Shown one piece after another: positions 18,436 to 30,981 of a stretch of 64,000 bases of DNA; positions within the stretch are counted from its first letter, which is position 1; the number at the start of each line of letters is the position of its first letter. The position numbers were made by a program, and so were the translations under genes. Source of the DNA: Shewanella aestuarii (GTDB lineage: Bacteria; Pseudomonadota; Gammaproteobacteria; Enterobacterales; Shewanellaceae). The DNA lies in NCBI RefSeq assembly GCF_014647215.1, contig NZ_BMOT01000001.1:372001-436000 (forward strand), given 5' to 3'. The notes beneath the pieces were generated by a model. The model searched no databases and was not told the DNA's origin. It saw nothing but the letters and a program-made list of their open reading frames with translations.

Positions 18436-18461
18436 AAAGCGGCCTTATCGGTCGCTTTTTT
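18436..18461 (+). terminator. Intrinsic terminator after the sugar transporter gene
   Basis: Arms AAAGCGGCC (18436-18444) and GGTCGCTTT (18450-18458) pair with one G-T wobble and a five-base loop, and the T run continues after the stem. It closes the glucosidase-transporter unit. Confidence 0.7.
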
Positions 18462-18689
18462 CATTGCTATCATTGCTGTTAATACCTATGATCGGCGCAA
18501 ATATTCTATTGGCATTCATTATCTAGTGATTTCACTTAGCCAAAGCCTTTGTTAATGACAAAGCCCACACAGGTGACAAGCGAGCCTTAAGTTGCTTCAC
18601 CCAACTGTGCAGGTAAATCATTAACGGCCTAATAATGACCGTCTATGGTTATACGTTGTTTTTAATCTTGTTTCTAAATTGAGAGTGTT

Positions 18690-19904
18690 ATGCTGACTTT
18701 TCCTTTATCTGGTAGTTCTTCTGAGCTGGTTTTAAATGTATTAACTATGGTGTTAAGCCAGGGAAAACCTTTGGACCGAGCCTATTCGCATAACTTTTCC
18801 GGTTTAAAACTCGAGCCTTCAGAACAAGCGAGAATAACCCTTGTCGCGGGTGATATTTTACGTCGTTTGAATCTTTATTGTTTCATTGTCGATATTGAAC
18901 AAGATGAATTTGATCGCTTAGGGTCAAAACTACTAAATGGCTGGCATTTATTTCATGGACTTGAGTTACCTAAAATGCAGTATTCATTGCAAGTTGATGA
19001 AAAGCTACTGAAACAAAAAATCGAATTGGCTAAAACAATGCCTACTTTATGGGATGGCTGCCCTGAATGGTTAGATATTTTAGGTCAAGCACAGCTTGGT
19101 GATAAATGGCCTGCAGAGCGAGTTGCACTGACACACATTCCTCGTCGGTTTATTCGCGTTAATGAATTAAAAACAAACCGTGAAAAACTGATGGCAAGCT
19201 TAGCTAAAGAAGGTGTAGAAACCCAAATAGTGGACTCTGTCGACAGTGCCCTTGAAGTCACTTCGAATTCTGCATTATTTAGAACCGATTGCTTTCAAAA
19301 AGGATTTTTTGAACAACAGGATGCGGGATCGCAATTAGTTGCCGCAGCTGTTGATGCTCGACCTGGAATGCGCGTCGTAGATGCCTGTGCAGGCGCGGGC
19401 GGCAAAACGTTACATATTGCTGCACAGATGGAAGGTAAAGGGCGATTATTGGCGATGGATATCGAACAGTGGAAACTAGATAACCTGAAAACTCGTGCCA
19501 AAAGAGCAGGAGCCCATAATGTTGAAACCCGTATTATTGCTAGTTCAAAAACAATTAAACGTTTAAAGCTTACAGCCGATCGCGTATTGCTTGATGTGCC
19601 ATGTTCTGGTTTAGGAGTGTTAAAACGTAATCCCGATTCCAAATGGCGCGATACAGCTGAACGCTTACCTGTTTTGATCGAATTGCAAAAGCAGATTATT
19701 GATAGTTACAGCCGCATGGTGAAAGTAGGTGGGATGCTCATTTATGCGACTTGCTCAATTATGCCTGATGAAAACCGTAAGCAAGTAGATCGATTTTTAG
19801 CCGATAATCCACATTTTAGCTTTATTGAAGACGAAACAATTCTAGTGTCAGAACACGGATTTGATGGCTTCTATCTTGCTAAAATGATTAGAACTGCGGA
19901 ATAA
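18690..19904 (+). CDS. RsmB/NOP-family RNA cytosine-5 methyltransferase
   Basis: A 404-residue SAM-dependent enzyme expected to methylate C5 of a cytosine in RNA. The N-terminal third resembles the RNA-binding part of RsmB-like proteins. The catalytic core shows VVDACAGAGGKTLHIAAQM (SAM binding), LLDVPCSGLGVLKRNPD with the motif IV PC dipeptide, and YATCSI with the motif VI catalytic Cys. It is not next to fmt as rsmB normally is, so it may be a paralogue with another target. The gene is alone; the next gene starts about 160 bases downstream. Confidence 0.85.
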   Translation: MLTFPLSGSSSELVLNVLTMVLSQGKPLDRAYSHNFSGLKLEPSEQARITLVAGDILRRLNLYCFIVDIEQDEFDRLGSKLLNGWHLFHGLELPKMQYSLQVDEKLLKQKIELAKTMPTLWDGCPEWLDILGQAQLGDKWPAERVALTHIPRRFIRVNELKTNREKLMASLAKEGVETQIVDSVDSALEVTSNSALFRTDCFQKGFFEQQDAGSQLVAAAVDARPGMRVVDACAGAGGKTLHIAAQMEGKGRLLAMDIEQWKLDNLKTRAKRAGAHNVETRIIASSKTIKRLKLTADRVLLDVPCSGLGVLKRNPDSKWRDTAERLPVLIELQKQIIDSYSRMVKVGGMLIYATCSIMPDENRKQVDRFLADNPHFSFIEDETILVSEHGFDGFYLAKMIRTAE

Positions 19905-20065
19905 CCATTAAAAATCAATCATAATCAACGGCATTATGGTGCATAATTGTTAACGTGGTGTTTGGGTTTGGTAACTAATGTTTGATAAACTACACTAATA
20001 CACATAATCTAAAAGACATGTGATTTTTTATAGCTGATTTTCTAGTATTGGTTACGCGGAGCAGT

Positions 20066-22303
20066 ATGGATTCTGGTCAAATAAATATCAAAGCGGTTTC
20101 TGAGATTGTGCATACGGACGAGCACAAATCGAGTCTTGAGCGCTATAGTGCCATTTTAAACATGGTACTTGAAGGAGTGCCTTTAGGTGAAATGCTGCAT
20201 AGTTTGGTATTGTTGATCGAAGCTCAAAAAATTGGTACTCGCGCTTCGGTATTGTTATTGAGTGATGATGGCACAAGGCTATTATCGGGTGCTGCGCCCA
20301 ATTTGCCAAACGATTATAACGAAGCGATCAATGGTGTGGTGATTGGTCCAAATGTGGGTTCATGTGGCACTGCGGCTTATCTTCAACAACGGGTGATTGT
20401 TGAAGATATTGAGAACCATCCTAATTGGGCGGATTATAAATCGTTACCCCTAAAAGCGGGGCTGCGGGCTTGTTGGTCGGAACCGATATTTGACAGTATG
20501 CGCAATGTACTTGGTACCTTTGCTATGTACTATGACACCATTAAATCGCCCACATCCCAAGATTTAAGTTTAATCCAAGAAGCGGCAAGATTAGCGAGTT
20601 TAGCCATCGAACGCAGTCGAGGATTGCACTTACAGCGTCTTAGCAGCAAAATTTTCGAAAGTTTACCAATTTCATTAGTTATTACTAATGAGCAAAAGGC
20701 AGTTTTAACCTGTAACCCAAGTTTTGAAAATTCAACAACCCTTTATGATGCTAAAAATAAATACTTTAATATTCAAGACTATCTGCAACCCTCTTGTCCT
20801 GAATTAGTTAAGGAGTTATTTAACGCCATTCGTCGTGGTTATTCTTGGCAAGGCGAGCTTAAAGCGCGAAAAACACTCAATGACATTATAGATATTGAGC
20901 TTGTTGTAACAGTCATACGTGATTCATTAACGCAGCAAAATTGCTATGCATGGTTGATTACAGACATTACCGCACGTAAAACCACAGAAAAATTAATTGA
21001 TTTTCAAAATCATTATGATCAACTAACTGGACTTGCAAATCGGAAATATTTGTTTAATAAAATGGACAGTTTGATCAATGAATCTCATAGCTTAGATGGA
21101 GAAATAGAACCATTTAGTATGATGATATTAGATTTGGATCACTTCAAACAAATTAACGATACACTCGGTTCAGATAATGGTGATGAAGTACTGCAAACCG
21201 TGGCCAAAAGGTTATTAGAAGTTTTACCTGAGCATAGCTTACCTGCTCGCATTGCCGCTGATGAGTTTGCAATTGTCCTTCCTGGTTTTCAAAGTAGTCA
21301 GAAATTATCTGAATTTGCAGATAAAATTAAAGCCGCCATTGGTAAAGAAATGTCTGTTGCTAATCAAACCGTTTCTATTGGTATGAGCAGTGGTTTTGCA
21401 ACTTTTCCAAGCGATGCTACCACCGCTGAGTTAATGCTTAATTGCGCTAGCCAAGCTATGTACAATGCAAAAAGTAGTGGTAGAAATTGCCATCAGTTTT
21501 TTAATCAAGACATTCAATTAGAGGCTGAGCGTAAAGCGCAATTGCATTTTCATTTGAAAAAAGCCATTAATCAGAATGAATTGGAACTTTTTTATCAGCC
21601 TATTGTTAATCCATTAAGTGGTAAAATAATTAAAGCAGAAGCTTTACTGCGTTGGTGTCATAACGGCCAATATATATCACCTGTAGAGTTTATTCCTATC
21701 GCTGAACAATCAGGTTTGATTGTTGAAATTGGTGAGTGGGTAAAGACGCAGGCAGCTTTAACGGCTATCGAACTGAAAAAATCCGGTTTATTTATTCCGA
21801 TCTCTGTCAATGTATCTACATTAGAGTTTTGTTCGCTGGAACTGCAAAAGCGGTTTCTGCAGTTTTTTGATAGGGTTGTCGACAAACTCAACATGGAAGA
21901 ATTTCCCTATCAAATGATTACCTTAGAGATCACTGAATCATTGATGATGAAACAACAAAAAGAAGTGAGTGAATTACTGTCTTTATTGCGTCATAGAGGT
22001 ATTCAAATTTCAATTGACGATTTTGGTACAGGTTATTCATCATTATCTTATTTAGTCAGTTTCCCAGTCGATCAAATTAAGATCGATAAATCCTTTATTC
22101 ATCAACTTGAAACAGATCCTAGACATAAAGCCTTGGTAGAAGCAATTGTCAGTATGAGCCGAGCACTAGAGTTAACCGTTGTTGCAGAGGGAGTGGAAAC
22201 CCAAAGCCAAGTCGATTTTGTTAATCAACAACAAATTCAAGCTGTACAAGGGTATTTTTATTATAAACCTATGTCTAAATCAGATTTCTTCGGTTTGCTA
22301 TAA
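20066..22303 (+). CDS. GAF-PAS-GGDEF-EAL protein, probable c-di-GMP phosphodiesterase
   Basis: A soluble 745-residue signalling protein with a GAF domain (about residues 25-190), a PAS-like segment (195-310), a GGDEF-like domain (about 325-480) and an EAL domain (about 495-745). The GGDEF site is changed to AADEF (ARIAADEFAIVL), so cyclase activity is unlikely. The EAL domain keeps KAEALLRW, ITESLM, IDDFGTGYSSLSYL and VAEGVET, so hydrolysis of c-di-GMP is expected. The start at 20066 has GGAG four bases ahead; a TTG at 20048 would add six residues. The ligand of the GAF domain is unknown. Confidence 0.88.
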   Translation: MDSGQINIKAVSEIVHTDEHKSSLERYSAILNMVLEGVPLGEMLHSLVLLIEAQKIGTRASVLLLSDDGTRLLSGAAPNLPNDYNEAINGVVIGPNVGSCGTAAYLQQRVIVEDIENHPNWADYKSLPLKAGLRACWSEPIFDSMRNVLGTFAMYYDTIKSPTSQDLSLIQEAARLASLAIERSRGLHLQRLSSKIFESLPISLVITNEQKAVLTCNPSFENSTTLYDAKNKYFNIQDYLQPSCPELVKELFNAIRRGYSWQGELKARKTLNDIIDIELVVTVIRDSLTQQNCYAWLITDITARKTTEKLIDFQNHYDQLTGLANRKYLFNKMDSLINESHSLDGEIEPFSMMILDLDHFKQINDTLGSDNGDEVLQTVAKRLLEVLPEHSLPARIAADEFAIVLPGFQSSQKLSEFADKIKAAIGKEMSVANQTVSIGMSSGFATFPSDATTAELMLNCASQAMYNAKSSGRNCHQFFNQDIQLEAERKAQLHFHLKKAINQNELELFYQPIVNPLSGKIIKAEALLRWCHNGQYISPVEFIPIAEQSGLIVEIGEWVKTQAALTAIELKKSGLFIPISVNVSTLEFCSLELQKRFLQFFDRVVDKLNMEEFPYQMITLEITESLMMKQQKEVSELLSLLRHRGIQISIDDFGTGYSSLSYLVSFPVDQIKIDKSFIHQLETDPRHKALVEAIVSMSRALELTVVAEGVETQSQVDFVNQQQIQAVQGYFYYKPMSKSDFFGLL

Positions 22304-22444
22304 GTTGTTGATTAATAATTATTTGTTAAAAATATTTTGTTTAGTGCTTCTCTGTTTAAAACAGTGCTTTATATTGTGTTAATCGTTGGAAACAGAACAA
22401 TGTGCTGATTATATTGTTAGTTATTTATCTCACAATAATAGCAT

Positions 22445-22480
22445 AAAAAAATACCGCTTAATTAGCGGTATTTTGTTTTA
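22445..22480. terminator. Bidirectional terminator between the EAL gene and ald
   Basis: AAAATACCGCT (22448-22458) and AGCGGTATTTT (22464-22474) pair around a five-base loop, with A/T tracts on both sides. It lies 30 bases past the ald stop on the minus strand and could also end plus-strand transcription. Confidence 0.8.
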
Positions 22481-22503
22481 ATTCAGTTGGTTACTGGCAA
22501 TAA

Positions 22504-23619
22504 TTAAGCCAGTAAACTTTTTGGTTCAGTGAATGTCAGTGATAGTGCTTCTGCCACTTCTTTACATACAATTTTACCGTGCATCACATTTAAGCCGTTC
22601 AATAAGTGCTTGTCGCTTAATAATGCTTCTTTATAGCCTAAGTTTGCTAAGCGGATAATATAAGGAAGTGTTGCATTGTTAAGAGCAAATGTTGAAGTAC
22701 GCGCAACAGCGCCTGGCATGTTAGCTACACAGTAATGAACAACATCATCCACAATGTAAGTTGGATCTTGGTGAGTAGTCGCATGTGATGTTTCAACACA
22801 TCCGCCTTGGTCAATAGCAACGTCTACAATCGCACTGCCAGGTTTCATGCGCTTAATCATGTCTTTAGTGACAAGTTTAGGTGCAGCTGCACCAGGAACC
22901 AATACACCACCAATCACTAAGTCTGCTTCTAACACATGACGTTCAATCGCATCGGCAGTTGAGTAAATCGCTTTAACTGCTGAACCGAACTGAACATTTA
23001 AACGACGTAAAGCATCAATACTACGGTCTAACACAACAACGTCAGCACCCATACCAACAGCCATTTGAGCTGCATTAGTACCGACCATACCGCCGCCGAT
23101 AATCACAACCTTCGCTGGCTCAACACCAGGAACGCCACCTAGTAACATGCCACGGCCGCCTAGAGATTTCTCTAACGCACGCGCACCAGCTTGAATAGAC
23201 ATACGACCAGCGACTTCTGACATAGGAGCAAGTAATGGTAAACCACCACGATCATCAGTGACTGTCTCATAAGCAATACAAACAGCGCCACTTTTAACGA
23301 GATCTTCAGTTTGTGGTAAATCAGGTGCTAAGTGTAAATAAGTAAATAAAATTTGGTCGTGACGTAACATCGCACGCTCAATGGCTTGTGGCTCTTTTAC
23401 TTTTACAATCATTTCAGCTTTAGCGAAAACTTCTGCAGCAGTCGCTAAAATTGAAGCGCCTGCATCAATATAGTCTTGATCAGTAAAACCAATACCAACA
23501 CCAGCATCAGATTGAACAAAGACTTCATGACCTTTAATAGTCAATTCGCGAACACTTGAAGGAACCATACCAACACGATATTCGTGGTTTTTGATTTCTG
23601 TTGGAACACCAATAATCAT
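22504..23619 (-). CDS. ald: Alanine dehydrogenase
   Basis: Catalyses reversible NAD-dependent oxidative deamination of L-alanine to pyruvate and ammonium. The 371-residue protein opens [17 protein letters not shown] and contains the catalytic region FTYLHLAPD, the NAD-binding glycine motif [14 protein letters not shown], and [18 protein letters not shown], all diagnostic for Ald. The reading frame extends upstream to 23787, but 23619 matches the family start and has GAGG seven bases ahead. It is divergent from an lrp/asnC-type gene, the usual arrangement for alanine-responsive control. Confidence 0.96.
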   Translation of the reverse strand: MIIGVPTEIKNHEYRVGMVPSSVRELTIKGHEVFVQSDAGVGIGFTDQDYIDAGASILATAAEVFAKAEMIVKVKEPQAIERAMLRHDQILFTYLHLAPDLPQTEDLVKSGAVCIAYETVTDDRGGLPLLAPMSEVAGRMSIQAGARALEKSLGGRGMLLGGVPGVEPAKVVIIGGGMVGTNAAQMAVGMGADVVVLDRSIDALRRLNVQFGSAVKAIYSTADAIERHVLEADLVIGGVLVPGAAAPKLVTKDMIKRMKPGSAIVDVAIDQGGCVETSHATTHQDPTYIVDDVVHYCVANMPGAVARTSTFALNNATLPYIIRLANLGYKEALLSDKHLLNGLNVMHGKIVCKEVAEALSLTFTEPKSLLA

Positions 23620-23800
23620 TTTTGAGCCTCGATTTGAATAGTACTCGTAGGGAAGACGAGTAATTTTATTATTAATTATTACCCTGAACGTGCTTATTTC
23701 AGGGGTCTCTAGTATAGTACCGCTCAAGCAGTTTATGCTGCTGAAGTTCGATAATAAAAAGATAATAATGTTGTTAAAGTGGTACAATAGAGTTAAAAAT

Positions 23801-24304
23801 ATGGCACATAATAAGAATTATTCAATTAAAGATTTAGACCGTATAGATAGAAACATTTTGAATGAACTGCAGATAGATGGACGGATTTCAAATGTTGAGT
23901 TATCAAAACGTGTCGGTCTTAGTCCAACCCCTTGTCTTGAAAGAGTTAAACGACTAGAAAAACAGGGGTTTATCAATGGTTATACCGCATTAGTTAATCC
24001 ACATTATTTGGGCGCGTCACTATTAGTATTCGTGGAGATCACATTGAATCGTGATACCCCTGATATTTTTGATCGCTTCAATCGTGCAGTGCAGTTACTC
24101 GATGATATTCAAGAATGTCATTTGGTGTCGGGTGATTTTGACTACTTATTAAAAACCCGTGTATCCGATATGTCAGCTTATCGTCGTTTATTGGGTGAGA
24201 CCCTGTTAAAGCTTCCTTCTGTCTCTGATACTCGTACATACGTTGTAATGGAAGAAGTTAAGCAAACAAATAAAGTCGCACTTAATTTAATCGCCGAGTT
24301 GTAA
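23801..24304 (+). CDS. lrp: Lrp/AsnC-family transcriptional regulator
   Basis: A 167-residue regulator with an N-terminal winged helix (LDRIDRNILNELQIDGRISNVELSKRVGLSPTPCLERVKRLE, described here only by its ends LDRID and VKRLE) and a C-terminal RAM ligand-binding domain (HLVSGDFDYLLKTRV). The sequence is very close to classical Lrp. The start at 23801 (MAHNK) was preferred to upstream ATG codons because it matches Lrp proteins. The divergent position to ald suggests that it controls ald in response to alanine or leucine, besides any global role. A terminator hairpin follows at 24355. Confidence 0.92.
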   Translation: MAHNKNYSIKDLDRIDRNILNELQIDGRISNVELSKRVGLSPTPCLERVKRLEKQGFINGYTALVNPHYLGASLLVFVEITLNRDTPDIFDRFNRAVQLLDDIQECHLVSGDFDYLLKTRVSDMSAYRRLLGETLLKLPSVSDTRTYVVMEEVKQTNKVALNLIAEL

Positions 24305-24354
24305 CTTTTTAAGGTTAGCTGTAAATCGCAGCAGTTAACTTTTCAAGCCCGCTT

Positions 24355-24397
24355 AAGCAGAAATAGGCTATTAGCTAGCTATTTCTGCTTATTATTT
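24355..24397 (+). terminator. Terminator after lrp
   Basis: AAGCAGAAATAG (24355-24366) pairs with CTATTTCTGCTT (24379-24390) around a 12-base loop and is followed by an AT-rich tract. It separates lrp from ftsK. Confidence 0.65.
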
Positions 24398-24542
24398 ATC
24401 CAGCATTTACACTTAACGATTTAAGCGATGAAATCCTCTTCACATTCGATTGAGCTAAAGGCTTTCACAGTGCATAATCACTGAAAACACAGATTAATTC
24501 TGTGATATTCTATTTAATAACTGTCTTTAATTTCATGTATGG

Positions 24543-27239
24543 ATGATACCGTTGACTCAGGGAAATAGTTTAAAAACGCTCAGTGGTCTACAGCGACTAC
24601 TTGAAGGCGGCTTAATTTTTTGTTGTATGGTCGCAACATACATATTATTGGCCTTATCTAGCTTCAGCCCCAATGACCCCGGCTGGAGCCAATCGCATTT
24701 CCAAGGCGAAATTCATAATTGGACGGGTGCTGTAGGTGCCTGGACCGCTGATGTATTGTTGTATTTCTTTGGTTTTATTGCCTACTGTATCCCCGTTATT
24801 ATAGCCACTACAGGTTGGTTCTTTTTTAATCGTGCGCACCGGTTATTGGAAATTGACTATTTTTCAGTCGGCTTACGCATTATTGGTTTCATGCTAATGG
24901 TGTTAGCCTTGTCTGCGCTAGTCAGTATGAATGTGGATGATGTATATGTGTTTTCTGCCGGTGGTGTGGCAGGAGATGTCATTAGTCAGGCCATGTTGCC
25001 GTACTTTAATGTACTTGGAACTGTATTACTTTTATTGTGTTTCATTGGTGCAGGTTTCACTTTAGCAACAGGCATTAGTTGGTTAACCATTATTGAATTA
25101 ATTGGTCATGCTGTGATCTGGTTAGCGAAAAAAATATGGCATTTACCACAGTCATTTAAACGCGATCGTGAAACAGAAGACACTCGCGGTTTTATGTCTG
25201 TTGTTGATAAATTTAAGCAACGCCGTGAAAGTGGTTTTGATGATGAGTTATCTCAACCGCTAATTGCAGAAGACGAGATAGATACCAATATTAAGATCAA
25301 TCCTATTGATGATATTAATGATGAGACTGACATTGAAACTGCAGATAAACCAACCATAAAATCATTCTCTATGCCCGAGCCTAAGGCAGAAAAAAAACGC
25401 AGTATATTCAGCCGCAAAATAAAAGAAGCGCCGGTAGAACCTAAAGTTGAAGCTGATTATGGCGATGATGACGACCGTCTTGAGCCAAAAATGTTCCAAC
25501 AGGATATTAATGATTTAGAACCGTCATTTGATTCTTGGTCTGCAGAAGATGAAGATAAGATCCCCAGTTTTTCAGCAATTGATGATCTTGATGATAACTA
25601 TGACATTGTCGACGAACCTGAATTTGAACAGGTGCATTCGACAGGTGCCTTAGTTGCACAGCAGCAACCTAAAAAAGAAGCCAAAATTGTTGATGGCATT
25701 GTTTTGATTGACGGCCTTGCACCTGAAAAGCCAAGGGCGCCAATGGCCCCTTTACCTGACTTGAGTTTACTTGACATACCCGATAGAAAAAAGAATCCAA
25801 TCAGTGAGGAAGAGCTTGAGCAGGTAGCGCGTTTGGTTGAAATTAAATTGGCTGATTTTAACATCGTTGCAAATGTTGTGGGTGTTTATCCTGGCCCAGT
25901 GGTGACTCGGTTTGAATTAGAACTCGCCCCCGGTGTTAAAGCCTCAAAAATCACTAATTTATCAAAAGATTTAGCACGTTCTTTATTATCAGAAAACGTG
26001 CGCGTTGTTGAAGTTATCCCAGGTAAAGCTTACGTTGGTTTAGAGTTACCGAATAAATTCCGTGAAACCGTATTTATGCGTGATGTACTTGATAGTGATG
26101 CCTTCAGAGAGAGTAAGTCGAAATTGTCTATGGTATTAGGCCAAGATATCTCTGGAGAGCCGGTCATTGTTGACCTAGGTAAAATGCCGCATTTATTAGT
26201 CGCAGGTACTACGGGCTCTGGTAAATCTGTGGGCGTAAACGTGATGATCACCAGCTTATTGTATAAGTCTGGTCCTGATGACGTGCGATTTATTATGATC
26301 GACCCTAAGATGCTTGAATTGTCGGTATATGAAGGTATTCCACATTTATTATGTGAAGTGGTAACCGATATGAAAGAAGCCGCCAATGCACTTCGTTGGT
26401 GTGTGGGCGAAATGGAGCGTCGTTACAAATTGATGTCAGCACTAGGTGTACGTAACTTGAAAGGTTATAACATCAAAATTAAAGAGGCGGCAGCAAGAGG
26501 AGAGTACATACCCGATCCATTATGGAAGCAATCTGAGAGTATGCTCGATGAAGCCCCACCATTAGATAAGTTACCTGCCATTGTAGTGGTAGTTGATGAA
26601 TTTGCCGATATGATAATGATTGTGGGTAAAAAAGTGGAAGAGTTGATTGCCCGTATTGCCCAAAAAGCCCGAGCTGCCGGTATCCATTTGATTTTAGCAA
26701 CACAGCGACCATCGGTAGATGTCATCACAGGTTTGATTAAAGCTAACATTCCTACCCGAATTGCTTTTCAGGTGTCATCACGGATTGATTCGCGCACGAT
26801 TTTAGATCAACAGGGTGCTGAAACCCTTCTGGGGATGGGTGATATGTTGTATTTACCACCCGGAACGAGTGTGCCTAATCGTGTTCATGGTGCATTTATT
26901 GATGACCATGAAGTTCATAAAGTGGTAGCCGATTGGTGTGCACGTGGCAAACCGCAATATGTACAAGAAATTTTGAACGGCGTGTCAGATGGCGAGCAAG
27001 TATTATTACCTGGAGAGTCTGCCGACTCAGATGATGAACTTGATGCGCTTTATGATGAAGCTGTCGCTTTTGTGACTGAAACGCGCCGAGGTTCAATTTC
27101 GAGCGTGCAAAGAAAGTTTAAAATTGGTTATAACCGTGCAGCAAGAATAATTGAGTCAATGGAAGCTCAAGGTATTGTTAGCTCCCAAGGTCATAATGGT
27201 AATCGTGAAGTATTGGCGCCACCGCCACCAAGACATTAG
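24543..27239 (+). CDS. ftsK: DNA translocase FtsK
   Basis: Septal DNA pump that clears chromosomes at division and activates XerCD at dif. The 898-residue protein has N-terminal membrane helices (about residues 20-195), an acidic linker of about 200 residues shorter than that of E. coli, then the motor: Walker [11 protein letters not shown] (about 556-565), Walker [11 protein letters not shown] (about 678-687) and a C-terminal winged-helix gamma domain (about 835-895, [17 protein letters not shown]) that reads KOPS sequences. It is followed by lolA after 11 bases, an order conserved in gammaproteobacteria. Confidence 0.97.
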   Translation: MIPLTQGNSLKTLSGLQRLLEGGLIFCCMVATYILLALSSFSPNDPGWSQSHFQGEIHNWTGAVGAWTADVLLYFFGFIAYCIPVIIATTGWFFFNRAHRLLEIDYFSVGLRIIGFMLMVLALSALVSMNVDDVYVFSAGGVAGDVISQAMLPYFNVLGTVLLLLCFIGAGFTLATGISWLTIIELIGHAVIWLAKKIWHLPQSFKRDRETEDTRGFMSVVDKFKQRRESGFDDELSQPLIAEDEIDTNIKINPIDDINDETDIETADKPTIKSFSMPEPKAEKKRSIFSRKIKEAPVEPKVEADYGDDDDRLEPKMFQQDINDLEPSFDSWSAEDEDKIPSFSAIDDLDDNYDIVDEPEFEQVHSTGALVAQQQPKKEAKIVDGIVLIDGLAPEKPRAPMAPLPDLSLLDIPDRKKNPISEEELEQVARLVEIKLADFNIVANVVGVYPGPVVTRFELELAPGVKASKITNLSKDLARSLLSENVRVVEVIPGKAYVGLELPNKFRETVFMRDVLDSDAFRESKSKLSMVLGQDISGEPVIVDLGKMPHLLVAGTTGSGKSVGVNVMITSLLYKSGPDDVRFIMIDPKMLELSVYEGIPHLLCEVVTDMKEAANALRWCVGEMERRYKLMSALGVRNLKGYNIKIKEAAARGEYIPDPLWKQSESMLDEAPPLDKLPAIVVVVDEFADMIMIVGKKVEELIARIAQKARAAGIHLILATQRPSVDVITGLIKANIPTRIAFQVSSRIDSRTILDQQGAETLLGMGDMLYLPPGTSVPNRVHGAFIDDHEVHKVVADWCARGKPQYVQEILNGVSDGEQVLLPGESADSDDELDALYDEAVAFVTETRRGSISSVQRKFKIGYNRAARIIESMEAQGIVSSQGHNGNREVLAPPPPRH

Positions 27240-27250
27240 TAGGAAAAAAT

Positions 27251-27892
27251 ATGCGATTAAAACAAATGGCCTATATTTCAATTGCCGCTGCTACTTTGAT
27301 GGGCAGTAGTATTGCACTTGCTAACGATGCTGCGGCGTTACGTGGCAAGCTGACAAATATTGATAATTTACATGCAAAGTTTCAACAAAAAGTCACCGAT
27401 GTAAACAATAAGCCGATTCAAACGGGCAGCGGTATTTTTGCTTTGTCATACCCGAATAAATTTTATTGGCATTTGACCGAGCCTGATGAGTCTTTAATTG
27501 TGGCTGATGGTTCAAGTTTATGGATTTATAATCCGTTTGCTGAAGAAGTAACTGTAATGGATGTCTCTCAAGCGGTAGATGCCTCTCCAATCGCCTTATT
27601 AGTTCATCGCGATGAAGCCACCTGGTCGCAGTACAATGTTATGCAATCGGCTAAAAAATCCGGTTGCTTTGATATTGTCCCCAAAGAGGCCAAAGGTAGC
27701 GTTATTGCGGTGACTGTGTGTTTTAACAATAATCAGTTGTCAGCTTTTGATTTAACCGATGAACAAGGTAATTTAAGTCAATTTAGCTTACTTGAGCAGC
27801 GCAACGTGACGCCAACTGAGCAATCTTTGTTTCACTTTGCACTCCCAGAAAATGTTGATATTGATGATCAACGTTTAAAGCAGATCCAATAA
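27251..27892 (+). CDS. lolA: Outer-membrane lipoprotein carrier protein LolA
   Basis: Periplasmic chaperone that carries lipoproteins from LolCDE to LolB. The 213-residue precursor has a signal peptide (about 24 residues, ending ALA), then the LolA fold with FQQKVTDVNNKPIQTGSGIFALSYPNKFYW and DGSSLWIYNPFAEEV. The length is normal. It lies between ftsK and rarA in the standard order, and probably shares a transcript with them. Confidence 0.95.
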   Translation: MRLKQMAYISIAAATLMGSSIALANDAAALRGKLTNIDNLHAKFQQKVTDVNNKPIQTGSGIFALSYPNKFYWHLTEPDESLIVADGSSLWIYNPFAEEVTVMDVSQAVDASPIALLVHRDEATWSQYNVMQSAKKSGCFDIVPKEAKGSVIAVTVCFNNNQLSAFDLTDEQGNLSQFSLLEQRNVTPTEQSLFHFALPENVDIDDQRLKQIQ

Positions 27893-27898
27893 TTTTTC

Positions 27899-29230
27899 GT
27901 GGCCAATCTCGACTTTAATTTCGCACCCGATTTTCGCCCTTTAGCGGCGAGAATGCGGCCGCGTGTTATCAGTGAATATATTGGCCAAATGCATTTGCTT
28001 GGTGCAGGACAACCGTTACGTAAAGCATTAGAGGCCAATCGTGCGCACTCTATGCTGTTATGGGGCCCACCCGGCACAGGGAAAACCACCTTAGCCGAGT
28101 TAGTCGCGCATTATGCTAATGCTCATGTAGAACGGATATCTGCAGTGACTTCCGGTGTCAAAGATATTCGCGCGGCTATCGAACAGGCAAAAGCGATTGC
28201 TCAAAGTCGTGGTCAAAGAACGTTACTGTTTGTTGATGAAGTCCATCGCTTTAACAAAAGCCAGCAAGATGCCTTTTTACCTTTCATTGAAGATGGTACG
28301 GTTATTTTTGTCGGTGCAACAACTGAAAATCCGTCATTTGAAATCAATAATGCACTGTTATCTAGAGCCAGAGTTTATTTAATCAATCGATTAACCAATG
28401 ACGAAATCATTCAAATTGCTCAGCAAGCCTTAACGGATATTGACCGTGGTTTAGGTAAAAGGCAGCTGGTTTTATCCCATGACGTGGCTAATTCATTAGC
28501 GCAAATTTGCGATGGAGATGCACGTAAAGCACTTAACTTACTTGAGTTAATGGGCGATTTAGTTGCCGATAAGGGTGAGTTTACCCTTGATATGCTCACC
28601 CAGGTGGCTGGTCATCAGGTGGCTGGCTATGACAAAAATGGCGATCAATTTTACGATTTAATCTCAGCGGTTCATAAATCGGTTCGTGGCTCGGCTCCTG
28701 ATGCCGCCTTATATTGGTTTTGCCGAATATTAGAAGGTGGTGGCGATCCGTTATATGTTGCTAGGCGCCTGCTCGCTATCGCATCAGAAGATATAGGCAA
28801 TGCAGATCCGATGGCAATGACAGTGGCTCTCAATGCTTGGGATTGTTTTCATCGATTAGGACCCGCTGAAGGTGAACGAGCCATAGCACAAGCTGTGCTG
28901 TATCTTGCGAGTGCACCCAAAAGTAATGCTGTGTATACAGCGTTTAAACAGGCTAGAGATTTGGCTAAGCAAACAGGGCATGAGCCTGTGCCAAATCACT
29001 TACGCAATGCTCCCACGCAATTGATGAAAGATATTGGCTATGGTCAAGAATATCGTTATGCCCATGATGAACCAGATGCTTTTGCGGCTGGTGAGAATTA
29101 TTTCCCTGAATCGCTACAAGATGCACAATTTTATCAGCCAACTAATCGTGGTTTCGAAAAGCGCATTAAAGATAAATTGGCCAACTTAGCCCAACGAGAT
29201 CAACACAGTGAGCTAAAACGCTATGACTAA
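27899..29230 (+). CDS. rarA: Replication-associated recombination protein RarA (MgsA)
   Basis: AAA+ ATPase that acts at stalled replication forks. Of 443 residues, the motor includes Walker [13 protein letters not shown] (about 56-67), Walker [12 protein letters not shown] (about 109-119) and sensor 1 [11 protein letters not shown]. The C-terminal tetramerisation domain carries [20 protein letters not shown]-like sequence (here [12 protein letters not shown]). The start is GTG at 27899, just after lolA. Its last eight bases overlap crcB, which indicates translational coupling. Confidence 0.95.
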   Translation: MANLDFNFAPDFRPLAARMRPRVISEYIGQMHLLGAGQPLRKALEANRAHSMLLWGPPGTGKTTLAELVAHYANAHVERISAVTSGVKDIRAAIEQAKAIAQSRGQRTLLFVDEVHRFNKSQQDAFLPFIEDGTVIFVGATTENPSFEINNALLSRARVYLINRLTNDEIIQIAQQALTDIDRGLGKRQLVLSHDVANSLAQICDGDARKALNLLELMGDLVADKGEFTLDMLTQVAGHQVAGYDKNGDQFYDLISAVHKSVRGSAPDAALYWFCRILEGGGDPLYVARRLLAIASEDIGNADPMAMTVALNAWDCFHRLGPAEGERAIAQAVLYLASAPKSNAVYTAFKQARDLAKQTGHEPVPNHLRNAPTQLMKDIGYGQEYRYAHDEPDAFAAGENYFPESLQDAQFYQPTNRGFEKRIKDKLANLAQRDQHSELKRYD

Positions 29231-29597
29231 TATTCTATTTGTCGCTTTAGGTGGTTCAATTGGCGCTGTTTTGCGCTATCTAATGTCAATTTTTATGATC
29301 CAAGTATTTGGAAGCAGTTTCCCTTTTGGTACACTGTTGGTCAACGTATTAGGATCGTTTCTAATGGGGATAGTTTATGCCTTAGGGCAACTTAGCCATT
29401 TAAGCCCTGAAGTTAAGTCACTCGTTGGTGTTGGCTTACTTGGAGCATTAACTACCTTTTCTACTTTTTCTAATGAAACTTTATTGCTGATGCAAGAAGG
29501 TTTATGGTTTAAAAGTATGCTTAATGTGTTGCTGAACGTTACCCTATGTTTATTTATGGTGTACTTAGGACAGCAGCTAATTTTTTCTCGCGTTTAA
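29223..29597 (+). CDS. crcB: Fluoride channel CrcB/Fluc
   Basis: Small inner-membrane fluoride exporter that works as an antiparallel dimer. The 124-residue protein has four hydrophobic helices with [27 protein letters not shown] and the ion-pathway motif [13 protein letters not shown]. It overlaps the end of rarA and precedes serS by 18 bases, so there is no room for a fluoride riboswitch directly ahead of it. Confidence 0.95.
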   Translation: MTNILFVALGGSIGAVLRYLMSIFMIQVFGSSFPFGTLLVNVLGSFLMGIVYALGQLSHLSPEVKSLVGVGLLGALTTFSTFSNETLLLMQEGLWFKSMLNVLLNVTLCLFMVYLGQQLIFSRV

Positions 29598-30902
<1,305 letters not shown>

Positions 30903-30981
30903 TTCCGAAAGTTATTGACTAGGAAAGACTTTTTCATTAAAAATAGCGTTATTAGATATTTGCTGTTGAGAAAGTCAATTC

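Noticed and set aside
22504-23787. Extended 427-residue form of alanine dehydrogenase
   Set aside because: The extra 56 residues are unlike the family and lack a ribosome site; the start at 23619 fits both criteria.
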